Assembly (NCBI GenBank): GCA_040081265.1
Contig: JBEBGV010000026.1
Span: 1-61,378 of the forward strand
Direction: 5' to 3'
DNA: 61,378 nucleotides
Origin: JBEBGV01 sp040081265
GTDB lineage: Bacteria > Acidobacteriota > Vicinamibacteria > Vicinamibacterales > UBA2999
Under the pieces are notes generated by a model. It was given only the letters and a program-made list of their open reading frames with translations. It ran no database searches and had not been told where the DNA came from. The position numbers and the translations under genes are program-made. Shown in pieces: positions 52,414 through 60,553 of this stretch. Numbering within the stretch: the stretch's first letter is position 1; the number at the start of each line of letters is the position of its first letter.

Positions 52414-53187
52414 ATGAAACAGTACGGACGGTATCTCGGCGCCTTGGCGCTGTCCGTGACCCTTTTCGGCGTGCTTGCCTTCGCGCAGGCACCCGCCGCA
52501 CCCGCAGCGGGTGGGGGTCAAGGTGGTGGTCGGCCCGGCGGGCCGCCTCCTCAACCTATGAGCTTCTTTATTACCAGCGTCCCCAAGGGTGACGGTGCCA
52601 ACTATGGTGGCCTCGCCGGAGCCGATGCCTATTGCCAGCAGATGGCGGCCGCGGCGGGTCGGGGTGCGGCCACCTGGCGCGCTTACCTCAGTACGCAGGG
52701 TCCTGGCGCGGTCAACGCCCGTGACCGCATCGGTACCGGCCCGTGGTACAACGCCCGCGGTCAGATGGTTGCCGCCAACGTCGCCGAACTCCACGGCGAC
52801 ACGATCGAACAAGCCCGCCTCGGCAACCGCCTGGGTAAGCAAATCTCGCTCAGCGAGAAGAACACCCTCGTGAATGGCGTCGGCGACATGCCGAACCAGC
52901 ACGACATCCTCACGGGTTCGCAGCCCGATGGCCGCGCCTACACCGATGCGGCAGATCACACCTGCAGCAACTGGACGAGCAACGTGAACGTCGAGGCGCC
53001 TGCGCGTGGTCAGGGTGCGCCCGCAGCACCGCCCGCACCCGGCCCGTCGGCCCAGCTCGGTCACTCCGACAAGCAGGGCGGCGGCAACGGTTCGTGGAAC
53101 TCAACTCACGGCAGCCGCGGCTGCAGCCAGCCGAACCTGGTGTCGACCGGCGGCGCTGGCCTGCTTTACTGCTTCGCCACTAACTAG
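52414..53187 (+). CDS. Secreted endostatin/DUF1554-like protein with Gly-Pro-rich linkers
   Basis: A 257-residue protein with a signal peptide (ending AFAQ near residue 25) and a Pro/Gly-rich segment (GGGQGGGRPGGPPPQP). The conserved domain begins MSFFITSVPKGDGANYGGLAGADAYCQQMAAAAG and contains TWRAYLST, GTGPWYNARG and the late disulfide-type cysteines (HTCSNWTS, SRGCSQ, LLYCFATN). That pattern matches endostatin/collagen-trimerisation-like C-type-lectin-fold proteins (DUF1554). The role is likely adhesion or binding outside the cell. A GGAGAA lies ahead of the ATG. Confidence 0.72.
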   Translation: MKQYGRYLGALALSVTLFGVLAFAQAPAAPAAGGGQGGGRPGGPPPQPMSFFITSVPKGDGANYGGLAGADAYCQQMAAAAGRGAATWRAYLSTQGPGAVNARDRIGTGPWYNARGQMVAANVAELHGDTIEQARLGNRLGKQISLSEKNTLVNGVGDMPNQHDILTGSQPDGRAYTDAADHTCSNWTSNVNVEAPARGQGAPAAPPAPGPSAQLGHSDKQGGGNGSWNSTHGSRGCSQPNLVSTGGAGLLYCFATN

Positions 53188-53258
53188 CACGCTGACGAGG
53201 TCACTTATGGCCGGCTTCCTGACGGGGGCCGGCCGTTTCTTCGTCACTGCTGGTGTTG

Positions 53259-53286
53259 GTTCCTAGTTGTTAGTTCCTGGTTCTGT
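53259..53286. repeat. Second copy of the CTAGTTCCTGGTTC repeat
   Basis: GGTTCCTAGTTGTTAG then TTCCTGGTTCTG. It ends two bases before the GTG of the next gene, so it forms that gene's translation-initiation region. Confidence 0.6.
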
Positions 53287-53287
53287 C

Positions 53288-53884
53288 GTGTCCTCCCAAT
53301 TCTGGAATCAGGCCGGCGAGTGGGCCTTCAAGCAACGCTCGTGGCTCCCGGTTCCGATCGCCCTGATCCTGCTGGCGTCCAGGCACTGGCACATTCCGGG
53401 TGACATCCCGATTCGCGTGGGCATCATCCTCGTCGCGTTCGGCGAGTTCCTGCGCTTCTGGACCGTGCGGCAGATTGGTGTGATCTCGCGGACACGTTCA
53501 GCCCGCTGGGGCCCGCTCGTCGTCTCCGGCCCCTACCGAATCGTTCGCAACCCCATCTACGTCGGCAACTGGTTCCTGTGGACGGGCTTTGTTGTGTGGT
53601 CAGGCCTGCTCTGGATGCTGCCGGTCGCCTGGCTTCTCTTCGGGCTCCAGTACGCCGCTATCGTCAGGTGGGAGGAGCAGCGACTGCTCGCACACTTCGG
53701 CGATCCCTACGCGGACTACCTGCGCTCGGTCCCCAGATGGTTTCCCGGCGTGCCGATACCGCCTCCAGAGTCACCGGGCGCACCACACCCGTGGAACGAG
53801 GTGCTGTTCAGCGAACGCGGGACCCTGGCCGCGATCGTGGCGATGGCGATCCTCCTGACGCTCAAGTTTCTCTATCTCCGCTGA
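53288..53884 (+). CDS. Isoprenylcysteine-methyltransferase-like membrane methyltransferase
   Basis: A 198-residue membrane protein with about four helices. The conserved ICMT/PEMT end motif is visible: GPYRIVRNPIYVGNWFLWTG near residue 82, then RWEEQRLLAHFGDPYADYLRSVPRWFP near 130, the SAM-binding region of these enzymes. Bacterial members methylate phospholipids, small thiols or isoprenoid-linked substrates. The start is taken as GTG 53288; a TTG at 53267 lies inside a repeat. It is coupled (TGATG) to the next gene. Confidence 0.85.
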   Translation: MSSQFWNQAGEWAFKQRSWLPVPIALILLASRHWHIPGDIPIRVGIILVAFGEFLRFWTVRQIGVISRTRSARWGPLVVSGPYRIVRNPIYVGNWFLWTGFVVWSGLLWMLPVAWLLFGLQYAAIVRWEEQRLLAHFGDPYADYLRSVPRWFPGVPIPPPESPGAPHPWNEVLFSERGTLAAIVAMAILLTLKFLYLR

Positions 53885-54447
53885 TGCCCACCTACGCAGC
53901 GCTTCTGCGTGCGGTGAATCTGGCCGGTCACAACCCGCTGCCGATGACCGCACTCCGGGCGCTGGCGACAACGGCAGGCTTGCAGAACCCGCGCACGCTG
54001 CTGCAGAGCGGGAACCTGATCTTCGAAACCATTACCACTTCAACGGCCGCACTCGAACAGCGGCTCGAGAGCGGTGCGGGGAGCGAGCTGGGCCTGGCGA
54101 CCGAGTTCATGATCAGGTCGAAACCTGACCTCTTGAAAGCCATCGCGGCGAACCCGTTCCCGAAAGAGGCCGTCAGCGACCCAGGACACCTCGTGCTGAT
54201 GTTCCTGAAGCGCGCCCCGCGGCCCGCCGCCGTTCAGGCACTCCATTCACTCATCAAGGGACGGGAGACCGTGCAAGCGCATGGCGCTCACTTGTTCATG
54301 GTCTACCCGGACGGGATCGGGCGATCCCGCCTGACGACGGGGCTTGTCGAGCGTGCGCTCGAGACGCGCGGGACGGGACGCAACTGGAACACGGTCCTGA
54401 AGGTACGGGACCTGATGTCCCGCGAAGCTGCCGGAGGCGAGCCGTGA
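53884..54447 (+). CDS. DUF1697 family protein
   Basis: A 187-residue cytoplasmic protein of the DUF1697 family: YAALLRAVNLAGHNPLPMTALRALATTAGLQNPRTLLQSGNLIF and late GRNWNTVLKVRDLM. The family has a ferredoxin-like fold and no known function. The ATG shares a base with the preceding stop (TGATG), and the next gene overlaps in GTGA. Confidence 0.85.
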   Translation: MPTYAALLRAVNLAGHNPLPMTALRALATTAGLQNPRTLLQSGNLIFETITTSTAALEQRLESGAGSELGLATEFMIRSKPDLLKAIAANPFPKEAVSDPGHLVLMFLKRAPRPAAVQALHSLIKGRETVQAHGAHLFMVYPDGIGRSRLTTGLVERALETRGTGRNWNTVLKVRDLMSREAAGGEP

Positions 54448-55049
54448 AATCGTCAATCGTGTTCCGCGCAGTGATCACCTTCTGCCTTTTGATCATGGTC
54501 GGCTCGACCCTCGGCCGAATCATCGTCATCGACGGCGGTCCGCCCGGCGTGGATGGCTTCGGCATCCGCTACGCCCGCCATCCCCTGGTCACCTTTCTCC
54601 ACATCGTTCCCGGCATTCTGTTCCTGGTGCTCGCACCGCTCCAGTTCGTCTCCAGGATCCGCGGGTCGCGCCCTCAGGTTCACCGCTGGCTTGGGCGGCT
54701 TCTGCTGGTGTGCGGTGGCCTCAGCGGCATCGGCGCGCTGCTCCTCGGCGTTCGGCTGCCGGCATTCGGTGGACTGACCACACAAGTTGCCACCTTTGTC
54801 TTTGGCATCACGTTCCTTGTGTGCCTGGGAAGCGCGTATGCACGTATCCGGCAATGGCAGGTCGAGGCGCACCGCGCCTGGATGATTCGCGCCTTCGCAC
54901 TCGGCCTGGCGGTCGCCACCGTCCGGATCACCACCGCCGTCCTGACGCTGGCCTTCGCGCTTCCGTATCCTGTGGCCTTCGGCTGGTCGTTCTGGATCGG
55001 GTTCTCGCTGAACCTGGCGCTCGCCGAGCTATGGATCCGAACGACATGA
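54444..55049 (+). CDS. DUF2306-like membrane protein
   Basis: A 201-residue membrane protein with five to six helices. Conserved-looking histidines lie next to helices: YARHPLVTFLHIVPGILFLVLAPLQF, RPQVHRWLGRLLLV and EAHRAWMIRAFAL. This pattern fits DUF2306 (four-helix, possible heme-binding). It starts at GTG 54444 and overlaps the next gene by ATGA. The function is unknown. Confidence 0.78.
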   Translation: MKSSIVFRAVITFCLLIMVGSTLGRIIVIDGGPPGVDGFGIRYARHPLVTFLHIVPGILFLVLAPLQFVSRIRGSRPQVHRWLGRLLLVCGGLSGIGALLLGVRLPAFGGLTTQVATFVFGITFLVCLGSAYARIRQWQVEAHRAWMIRAFALGLAVATVRITTAVLTLAFALPYPVAFGWSFWIGFSLNLALAELWIRTT

Positions 55050-55822
55050 GCTACATTCACGGGACCGAGCCCAGTGAGCAGCAACGTCTGGCCGAGCTGA
55101 ACCGGCTGACCAACGCCGAGTTCATCGCTTTCCTCGAGGTTCGCCCGGGGCAACAGGTTCTCGAAGTCGGCAGCGGACTCGGCATCCTGGCATCGTCAGT
55201 CGCCGACGCCGCTGCGAACGTGCACGTCACTGGCGTCGAGTACGCTCCCGCGCAGCTCGACGCCGCCGCGAGGCATCCACGCGTGCGGTACATCCGTGGC
55301 GACGCCCACCACCTCGAGTTTCCGGACGCGACCTTCGACTTGGTGTATGTGCGGTACGTGCTCGAGCACCTGCAGTACCCTGACATTGCCCTCGCCGAGA
55401 TGCGACGCGTCGTCCGCCCCGGCGGCCATGTTGCGGTGTGTGAGAACGACACGAGCCTGGTCCGCCTCGACCCGCCCTGCCCCACATTCGATCGCGTGTG
55501 GGCCACGTTCCAGCTCTACCAGGCCCGCCTCCGGGGAGACAGCCTCATCGGCAGGCGGCTGTATCGCCTGTGTCGGTCAGCGGGGTTCACCGACATCACG
55601 CTGTCGGTACAGCCGGAAGTGCACTGGCACGGTTCGCCGGCGTTTGCACCCTGGGTAACGAACCTGGTCGGCAACGTCGAGAGCGCCCGCGCCGGCCTGA
55701 TCGCAACCGGCATGGCCGCGCCAGAGATCATCGACGCCGCGGTGTCTGAACTGACGTCGTTGCTGAGCAACGACACCGCGAGCGCAACGTTCGCCTGGAA
55801 CCGCGCCCGCGCGGTTCGATAG
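55046..55822 (+). CDS. Class I SAM-dependent methyltransferase
   Basis: A 258-residue methyltransferase. Motif I is VLEVGSGLGILASSVAD near residue 38, then GVEYAPAQLDAA, motif II DLVYVRYVLEHL and motif III MRRVVRPGGHVAV. This is the Methyltransf_11/25 pattern acting on a small molecule or lipid. The ATG at 55046 overlaps the preceding stop in ATGA; an ATG at 55031 would add five residues. It is the last gene of a coupled set of four (ICMT-like, DUF1697, DUF2306-like, this gene). Confidence 0.88.
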   Translation: MSYIHGTEPSEQQRLAELNRLTNAEFIAFLEVRPGQQVLEVGSGLGILASSVADAAANVHVTGVEYAPAQLDAAARHPRVRYIRGDAHHLEFPDATFDLVYVRYVLEHLQYPDIALAEMRRVVRPGGHVAVCENDTSLVRLDPPCPTFDRVWATFQLYQARLRGDSLIGRRLYRLCRSAGFTDITLSVQPEVHWHGSPAFAPWVTNLVGNVESARAGLIATGMAAPEIIDAAVSELTSLLSNDTASATFAWNRARAVR

Positions 55823-56272
55823 TTACGCGCCCATGAAGGCTTCGATGTCGGACGCGGGCATCGCGCCAGAGCGACGCGCCACCTCCCTGCCGCCGCGAAA
55901 GACGGCGAGCGTCGGGATGGACATGATGCGGTAGCGTTGCCCGAGTTCGGCCACCGCGTCGGTATCCACCTTCACGACGAGCCAGCGGCCTGCGGTGTTG
56001 CGTGCCACTTTCTCGAACTCCGGTGCCATCGCTCGACACGGCCCGCACCACGGCGCCCAGAAATCTACGACGATCGGCAGTGACGCGCCCTCGAGCATCG
56101 CGTCGAAAATCTCCGCCGAGGTCACGACGACTGGCGCGTTGGCCGCAGGGAGCGGCGCCTGACACTTGCCACAGCGGGTTTCGCGCTCGACCGCACCGTA
56201 CCTCAGGCGGTTGGTCTGCCCGCATTGCCCGCACGGAACCTGCACGCCACGCGCATCGGCGGTGAGCCCCAC
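55823..56272 (-). CDS. Thioredoxin-2-like protein with N-terminal zinc finger
   Basis: A 149-residue TrxC-type thioredoxin. A zinc motif (CGQCG ... CGKC, about 14-36) precedes a thioredoxin domain with active site WCGPC (near 77) and the cis-Pro in SIPTLAVFRGG. It reduces disulfides and may respond to oxidative stress. The start is taken as GTG 56272, one base after the previous stop; a GTG at 56245 (MQVPCGQC) is equally good. It converges on the methyltransferase gene, with the two stop codons directly abutting. Confidence 0.9.
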   Translation of the reverse strand: MGLTADARGVQVPCGQCGQTNRLRYGAVERETRCGKCQAPLPAANAPVVVTSAEIFDAMLEGASLPIVVDFWAPWCGPCRAMAPEFEKVARNTAGRWLVVKVDTDAVAELGQRYRIMSIPTLAVFRGGREVARRSGAMPASDIEAFMGA

Positions 56273-56273
56273 G

Positions 56274-56777
56274 TCAGAGTCCCTGCCTTTCACGGTAGTA
56301 GGTGATGAGGTCTGTGCTGCGGGGAGGCGGCGCACCCAGCTGCCGAAGCAGCGTCGTCACCTGCCCGCGATGGTAGCTGCCGTGGTTCACCACATGCTGC
56401 GCGAGCTGCCAGAACACCTGCGACTGGCTGTGACCATCCATCGTCTTGTAGGCGATCGATCGCTGGATGCCAGACTCGCCCAGTCGTGACACCAGTGAAC
56501 GTGCCTGTTCCTCGAGCCGGTCCCATGCGACGGCAATCGACGCCACGTCTGGAAACTGCGTGGGGTCCACCATCGCAGTCGGCGCCTCCCCCACCCACCG
56601 CGAGTACCAGACCCAGTCGGCGGAGTAGGTGTGCACCACGGTGTCGCGAACGGAACTGAAGCTCCCGACGCTCGGCTGCGTGAACTGCTCAGGCGTCAGG
56701 GACTTGAGCGCTTCGAACATGCGGTCGCGCGCCCAGTAGTGAAAATCGAGAAGGCCTTGAAGATCCCGAAGTGTCAT
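56274..56777 (-). CDS. DinB-family protein
   Basis: A 167-residue four-helix DinB/YfiT-like protein without a signal peptide. The three metal-type histidines are visible: VVHTYSADWVWYSRW near residue 47 and the HVVNHGSYHRGQVTTLLRQLG block near 125. The intact HxxxHRGQ pattern suggests that metal binding is kept. The start ATG overlaps the preceding MBL stop as ATGA. It belongs to an operon with the MBL and thioredoxin genes. Confidence 0.88.
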   Translation of the reverse strand: MTLRDLQGLLDFHYWARDRMFEALKSLTPEQFTQPSVGSFSSVRDTVVHTYSADWVWYSRWVGEAPTAMVDPTQFPDVASIAVAWDRLEEQARSLVSRLGESGIQRSIAYKTMDGHSQSQVFWQLAQHVVNHGSYHRGQVTTLLRQLGAPPPRSTDLITYYRERQGL

Positions 56778-58561
56778 CGACGTCGGCTCAGGTCGCGATA
56801 CACGGCCTCGACAAACATGTCCGTCGTCCACGGCCCGTCACTGGCCCCATAGATGCCGTCATAGTCGAGGGTAGGTCGGGCGGCCTTGACCTGTTCGAGT
56901 GACATGCCGCTGCCAATCATCGCCTTCACGCGGTCGCGGACAATGGTCGCCATGTCTCTGTACTCGGCCACGTCGGACTCGTTGGAAATCCGGCCATGTC
57001 CCGGCACGATCAGCGTGCCGCCCTGCTGATTGAATCTGGGGATCGCGAGGTCGATGATGCGGTTGAGCGCATCAAGCACTCCCTGGATGCTTCCGCCGCG
57101 CGCCAGATCAACTACCGGATACCGGTCGGTCATGAAGACATCGCCGGCGGCGATGACGTCGGACCGCCGGAAGAACACGATCGAATCCCCATCGGTGTGC
57201 GCTGAGGGCTGCGCCAGAATCTCTATGGGCTCCTCGCCGTAGAACATCGTCTTCCGTTCGGTGAAGTACGTGCTCGTCGGCCAGGCGGCAAACGGCAGCG
57301 CGGACTGCTCGCCGGTCGGGGCACTGACACGTCGCAGGACGTTCTCGTGGGCGATGACGGGCGCGGTTTCGATGCGGAACCCGGAGTTCCCTGGGGCATT
57401 GGCACCCCGATCGGTCCCCGACTGGGCCAGCGCAAGATTGGACCCCAGGTGGTCGGGGTCCGCGCTGGTGTTGATGATCGAGGTCACCGGCCGGTCGGAG
57501 ATCGATTTGAGAGCGGCGGTCAGCCCTGCCGTTGCGCCCGCGGCACCGGTGTCGACGATGAGCAACCCTTCGTCGCTCGATTCGACGACGACGTTCCCGC
57601 CAGGGCCCGCGATGACGAAGACACTCCCCTGTACCGGTAGTACCTCGTGGCCGGTTCGGGCTGGTCTGGCACGCGGCGGCGGGGTCGCAGTGAGCGGTGC
57701 TGCCACCGACGGCAGCGCACGCGGAAGCGTGCGGATACGCGCGGCAAACTCCGGGTAGAGCGATGCGCTTCCTCCCTGAGTCGCCTCGAACGGCAGGCCG
57801 TGCATGGTCGCAAATCTGGTGTGAATGGTCCCCATCGGGTAGCTGGGCACCCACCCCGTTCCCTGCCCCGCCACTTCGTCAACGATCTCGAAGGGAGCGG
57901 GACGCGCCTGTGTCTGGTTCGGTGCCCAGACGAAGTTTGACGTACGGACGAAAGGCTCCTCGAAGTAGATCGGGTCGTCCACGATGCTCGCGAGCACCAG
58001 GTGGTCGCCATGCCGGAAGAAGTATTCCACCATCGTGGCGTAGGGGCTGGTGGGCGAACCGTTGCGCTGGACCGTACCGGCCTTGATGTGGGTGGTGAAC
58101 ACCTTGAGGGCGCCACCCTCCCAGGTGCCGGTCGAAAAGCCGTTCCACGTGTGCTCGGCCAGCGCAGACGGGTGCGGACGACCGTCGAGCCAGATCGTCC
58201 GGTCGGCGTTCCCGAAGAGTCCCGAAATCGTGTACGCGACCAGCGCGAACGTCCGTGGGTCCACCACCTTGTTCATGCGAAAGTTCGGGCCCGGTCCTCG
58301 CATCGAGTATGTGGCGGGGTGGGGCTGGGCCTGTCGCTCGCGCTGCGACAGGACCGACGCGTCCCAGGTGCGCGCCTTGAGGCGGCCGGCGTCGTTCAAG
58401 GGCAGGCCGGTGTAGTCGCCGAGTTCGGGCCCGACGACACGATGGGGCTGGTCTTCGTGACCGGAGCGAGCGGCCCACTCCCCTGCGAGGTCGATTTGCG
58501 CAGAGGCCGGCGCTGTCCACAGGAGGAGGAGGAAACTGCACGTGATAAAGGGACGTCGCAT
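56774..58561 (-). CDS. Large secreted metallo-beta-lactamase-fold protein with altered metal motif
   Basis: A 595-residue exported protein (signal peptide 1-21, ending ASAQ). The first 270 residues are a separate beta-rich domain (IDLAGEWAARSGHEDQ ... GTWEGGALKVFTTHIK) seen in secreted proteins of Acidobacteriota type. The rest is an MBL fold. The usual THxHxDH is replaced by TSADPDH: the first two metal histidines correspond to Ser366 and Asp368, while Asp370-His371 remain. Other ligands (AHTDGDS, AAGDVFM, VPGHGR) persist. It may bind one metal ion or be inactive. Confidence 0.85.
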   Translation of the reverse strand: MRRPFITCSFLLLLWTAPASAQIDLAGEWAARSGHEDQPHRVVGPELGDYTGLPLNDAGRLKARTWDASVLSQRERQAQPHPATYSMRGPGPNFRMNKVVDPRTFALVAYTISGLFGNADRTIWLDGRPHPSALAEHTWNGFSTGTWEGGALKVFTTHIKAGTVQRNGSPTSPYATMVEYFFRHGDHLVLASIVDDPIYFEEPFVRTSNFVWAPNQTQARPAPFEIVDEVAGQGTGWVPSYPMGTIHTRFATMHGLPFEATQGGSASLYPEFAARIRTLPRALPSVAAPLTATPPPRARPARTGHEVLPVQGSVFVIAGPGGNVVVESSDEGLLIVDTGAAGATAGLTAALKSISDRPVTSIINTSADPDHLGSNLALAQSGTDRGANAPGNSGFRIETAPVIAHENVLRRVSAPTGEQSALPFAAWPTSTYFTERKTMFYGEEPIEILAQPSAHTDGDSIVFFRRSDVIAAGDVFMTDRYPVVDLARGGSIQGVLDALNRIIDLAIPRFNQQGGTLIVPGHGRISNESDVAEYRDMATIVRDRVKAMIGSGMSLEQVKAARPTLDYDGIYGASDGPWTTDMFVEAVYRDLSRRR

Positions 58562-58620
58562 CTGGCCGATGATACGTCGCCCGGCGGCAATTGATGAATG
58601 GGGTGTTGAAACCGCACGCT

Positions 58621-59340
58621 TCAACACCCGCCGCTGCCGGACGGGCCCACCAACGGTACCAGGTCGCTCGTGATCAGACCATCGACGATCTCGATGACGC
58701 GATTGCAGCGACCGGCGATGCGCGAGTCATGAGTCACGACGAGAAATGTCGTTCCGAACGTCCTGTTGAAGTGGCGCATCAGCTCAAAGACCTCGTCTGA
58801 CGATGCCGTATCCAGGTTACCGGTGGGCTCATCGGCAAGGACGAGCGCCGGACGACGTGACAGCGCCCGCGCAATCGCGACGCGTTGCTGCTGTCCACCC
58901 GACAGATCGCCGGTCCTGTAGTCGGCGCGATCGGAGAGTCCCACGGCGTCCAACAGCTCCCTGGCGCGTTGGCGCATCTCCCGCGACGGCGTGCCTTCAT
59001 CTGCCCACGCGGGCAGCATCACATTCTCCACGGCCGTGAAGGCGGGCAGCAGATGATGAAACTGAAAGACGAATCCGAGCGTGCGAGCCCGAAGCGCGGT
59101 CAATGCGCGTTCGTCGAGTGCCGACGTGTCCGTGCCATTCAACACGACCCGGCCGGAGGTTGGCCGATCGAGCAGCCCGATGATATTGAGGAGCGTGCTC
59201 TTCCCCGACCCGGAGGGGCCGATGAGCGCTGCAAATTCGCCCCGCTCCAGAACGAGGTCGACGCCTGCCAATGCACGCGTGCGGACATGTTCGCCGTATT
59301 CGCGAACAACCTGAACCACCGACAGGAGGGGATCAGCCAC
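58621..59340 (-). CDS. ABC exporter ATPase (LolD/MacB-type)
   Basis: A 239-residue ATPase. Walker A is GPSGSGKST (residues 39-47), the signature motif is LSGGQQQRVAIARAL and Walker B is LVLADEPTGNLD, with switch His in VVTHDS. The LADEPTGNLD form is typical of the LolD/MacB/FtsE group that partners FtsX-like permeases. GTG 59340 overlaps the permease gene by 8 bp, so it is the last gene of a three-gene operon. Confidence 0.93.
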   Translation of the reverse strand: MADPLLSVVQVVREYGEHVRTRALAGVDLVLERGEFAALIGPSGSGKSTLLNIIGLLDRPTSGRVVLNGTDTSALDERALTALRARTLGFVFQFHHLLPAFTAVENVMLPAWADEGTPSREMRQRARELLDAVGLSDRADYRTGDLSGGQQQRVAIARALSRRPALVLADEPTGNLDTASSDEVFELMRHFNRTFGTTFLVVTHDSRIAGRCNRVIEIVDGLITSDLVPLVGPSGSGGC

Positions 59341-60553
59341 TGCGGATCGCCGTTGCGGGATCGAGCCGCGCGGCCCGTCGTGCCGGGAGCGCTGCAGCCA
59401 GCAGGCCGACCCCGGTGGCGAGCACTGTGGCCCCGGCAAGAAGACTGACGTCGATCTGCACAGGAAACCTCGGCAGCCCATCGGGACCGCTGGTGAATGT
59501 CTCGAAGGCCCGAGCAAACACCACACCGAGCCCCGACCCAATCACGGACCCAGCGAGCCCAAGCACGCCGCCCTGAATCAGGAAGATCGCAAGCACCCGG
59601 ATTGGGGGTGTTCCGACGGCTCGGAGAATCCCGATTTCGCGCGACTTCTGTACGACGGAGACGATCAGCACGCTGGCGATACCAAGCGCCACGATCACCA
59701 CGACGAAGAACTGGATCAGGTTCTTCGAGCTGCTCTGCGCCGAGAGCCCCTGAAGGAGCTCAGCGTTCAGCGTCATCCAGCTGTCGGCAGCCAACCCCGT
59801 GCGCATGTGGAGCTCGTCGCCGATGCGATCAGCAGAGAAGACCTCGGCGAGCTTCAATTCGATCGTGGTCGCCCCGCCAGGCAACGCGAACAGCGACTGT
59901 GCGTGGCGGAGGGAGGTCACGACCCAGGTCTTGTCCACTGCCTGGTTCCCGATCTCGAACACGCCGGACACGGTCACCACATCGTCAATGCCCTCGGTCG
60001 ATGCGACGCGCAGTTTGTCTCCTACCCCAATGCCCAGGTCGGATGCGAGCACCGCACCGATAACGACGCTTCCGCCCGCCAGGTCGAACTCTCCCTGGAT
60101 CATCTTCGGGCGCAGGTCGATGATTTCCAGAAACCGATCTGGAACCACTCCCCGGATGATAATCGGCGCCCGCGCATCGGCACGCGTCGCCACGCCGGAT
60201 CCGGTGACTGTTGCGCTCGCGGCCGTGACACCCACCGCACGCTCGGCGTCGGTCATCACGACCGGCCACTGATCGATGGACCGAAGCCGCTGCGACGCCG
60301 GTTGAATCAGACGTGCGACCGCCCGTCCCGTCTCCGACTCGACCAGGGGACGCGCCTCTTCCCGCGGGACGCGGAGGGTGACGTGGGGCTGCGAGCCCAG
60401 CGTCGTTTCAATCAGGGACGCCTGAAGTCCGTTGATCAGTGCAGAGAGGAAGACAACCACGCTGACCCCCACGGACACTGCCGCGAGGATCAGCGCGGTC
60501 TGCCCCTTCTCGTCACGAAGATAGCGCAGCGCGACAAACCATTGGAACGGCAT
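59333..60553 (-). CDS. FtsX-like ABC permease (MacB/DevC/LolC type)
   Basis: A 406-residue permease. One N-terminal helix (about 18-40) is followed by a large periplasmic domain (about 45-265). Three C-terminal helices then include the FtsX signature KSREIGILRAVGTPP and the closing PARRAARLDPATAIRSG. The four-helix layout without an attached ATPase matches DevC/LolC rather than full-length MacB. It starts at ATG 60553, sharing one base with the adaptor stop (TGATG). Confidence 0.93.
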   Translation of the reverse strand: MPFQWFVALRYLRDEKGQTALILAAVSVGVSVVVFLSALINGLQASLIETTLGSQPHVTLRVPREEARPLVESETGRAVARLIQPASQRLRSIDQWPVVMTDAERAVGVTAASATVTGSGVATRADARAPIIIRGVVPDRFLEIIDLRPKMIQGEFDLAGGSVVIGAVLASDLGIGVGDKLRVASTEGIDDVVTVSGVFEIGNQAVDKTWVVTSLRHAQSLFALPGGATTIELKLAEVFSADRIGDELHMRTGLAADSWMTLNAELLQGLSAQSSSKNLIQFFVVVIVALGIASVLIVSVVQKSREIGILRAVGTPPIRVLAIFLIQGGVLGLAGSVIGSGLGVVFARAFETFTSGPDGLPRFPVQIDVSLLAGATVLATGVGLLAAALPARRAARLDPATAIRSG

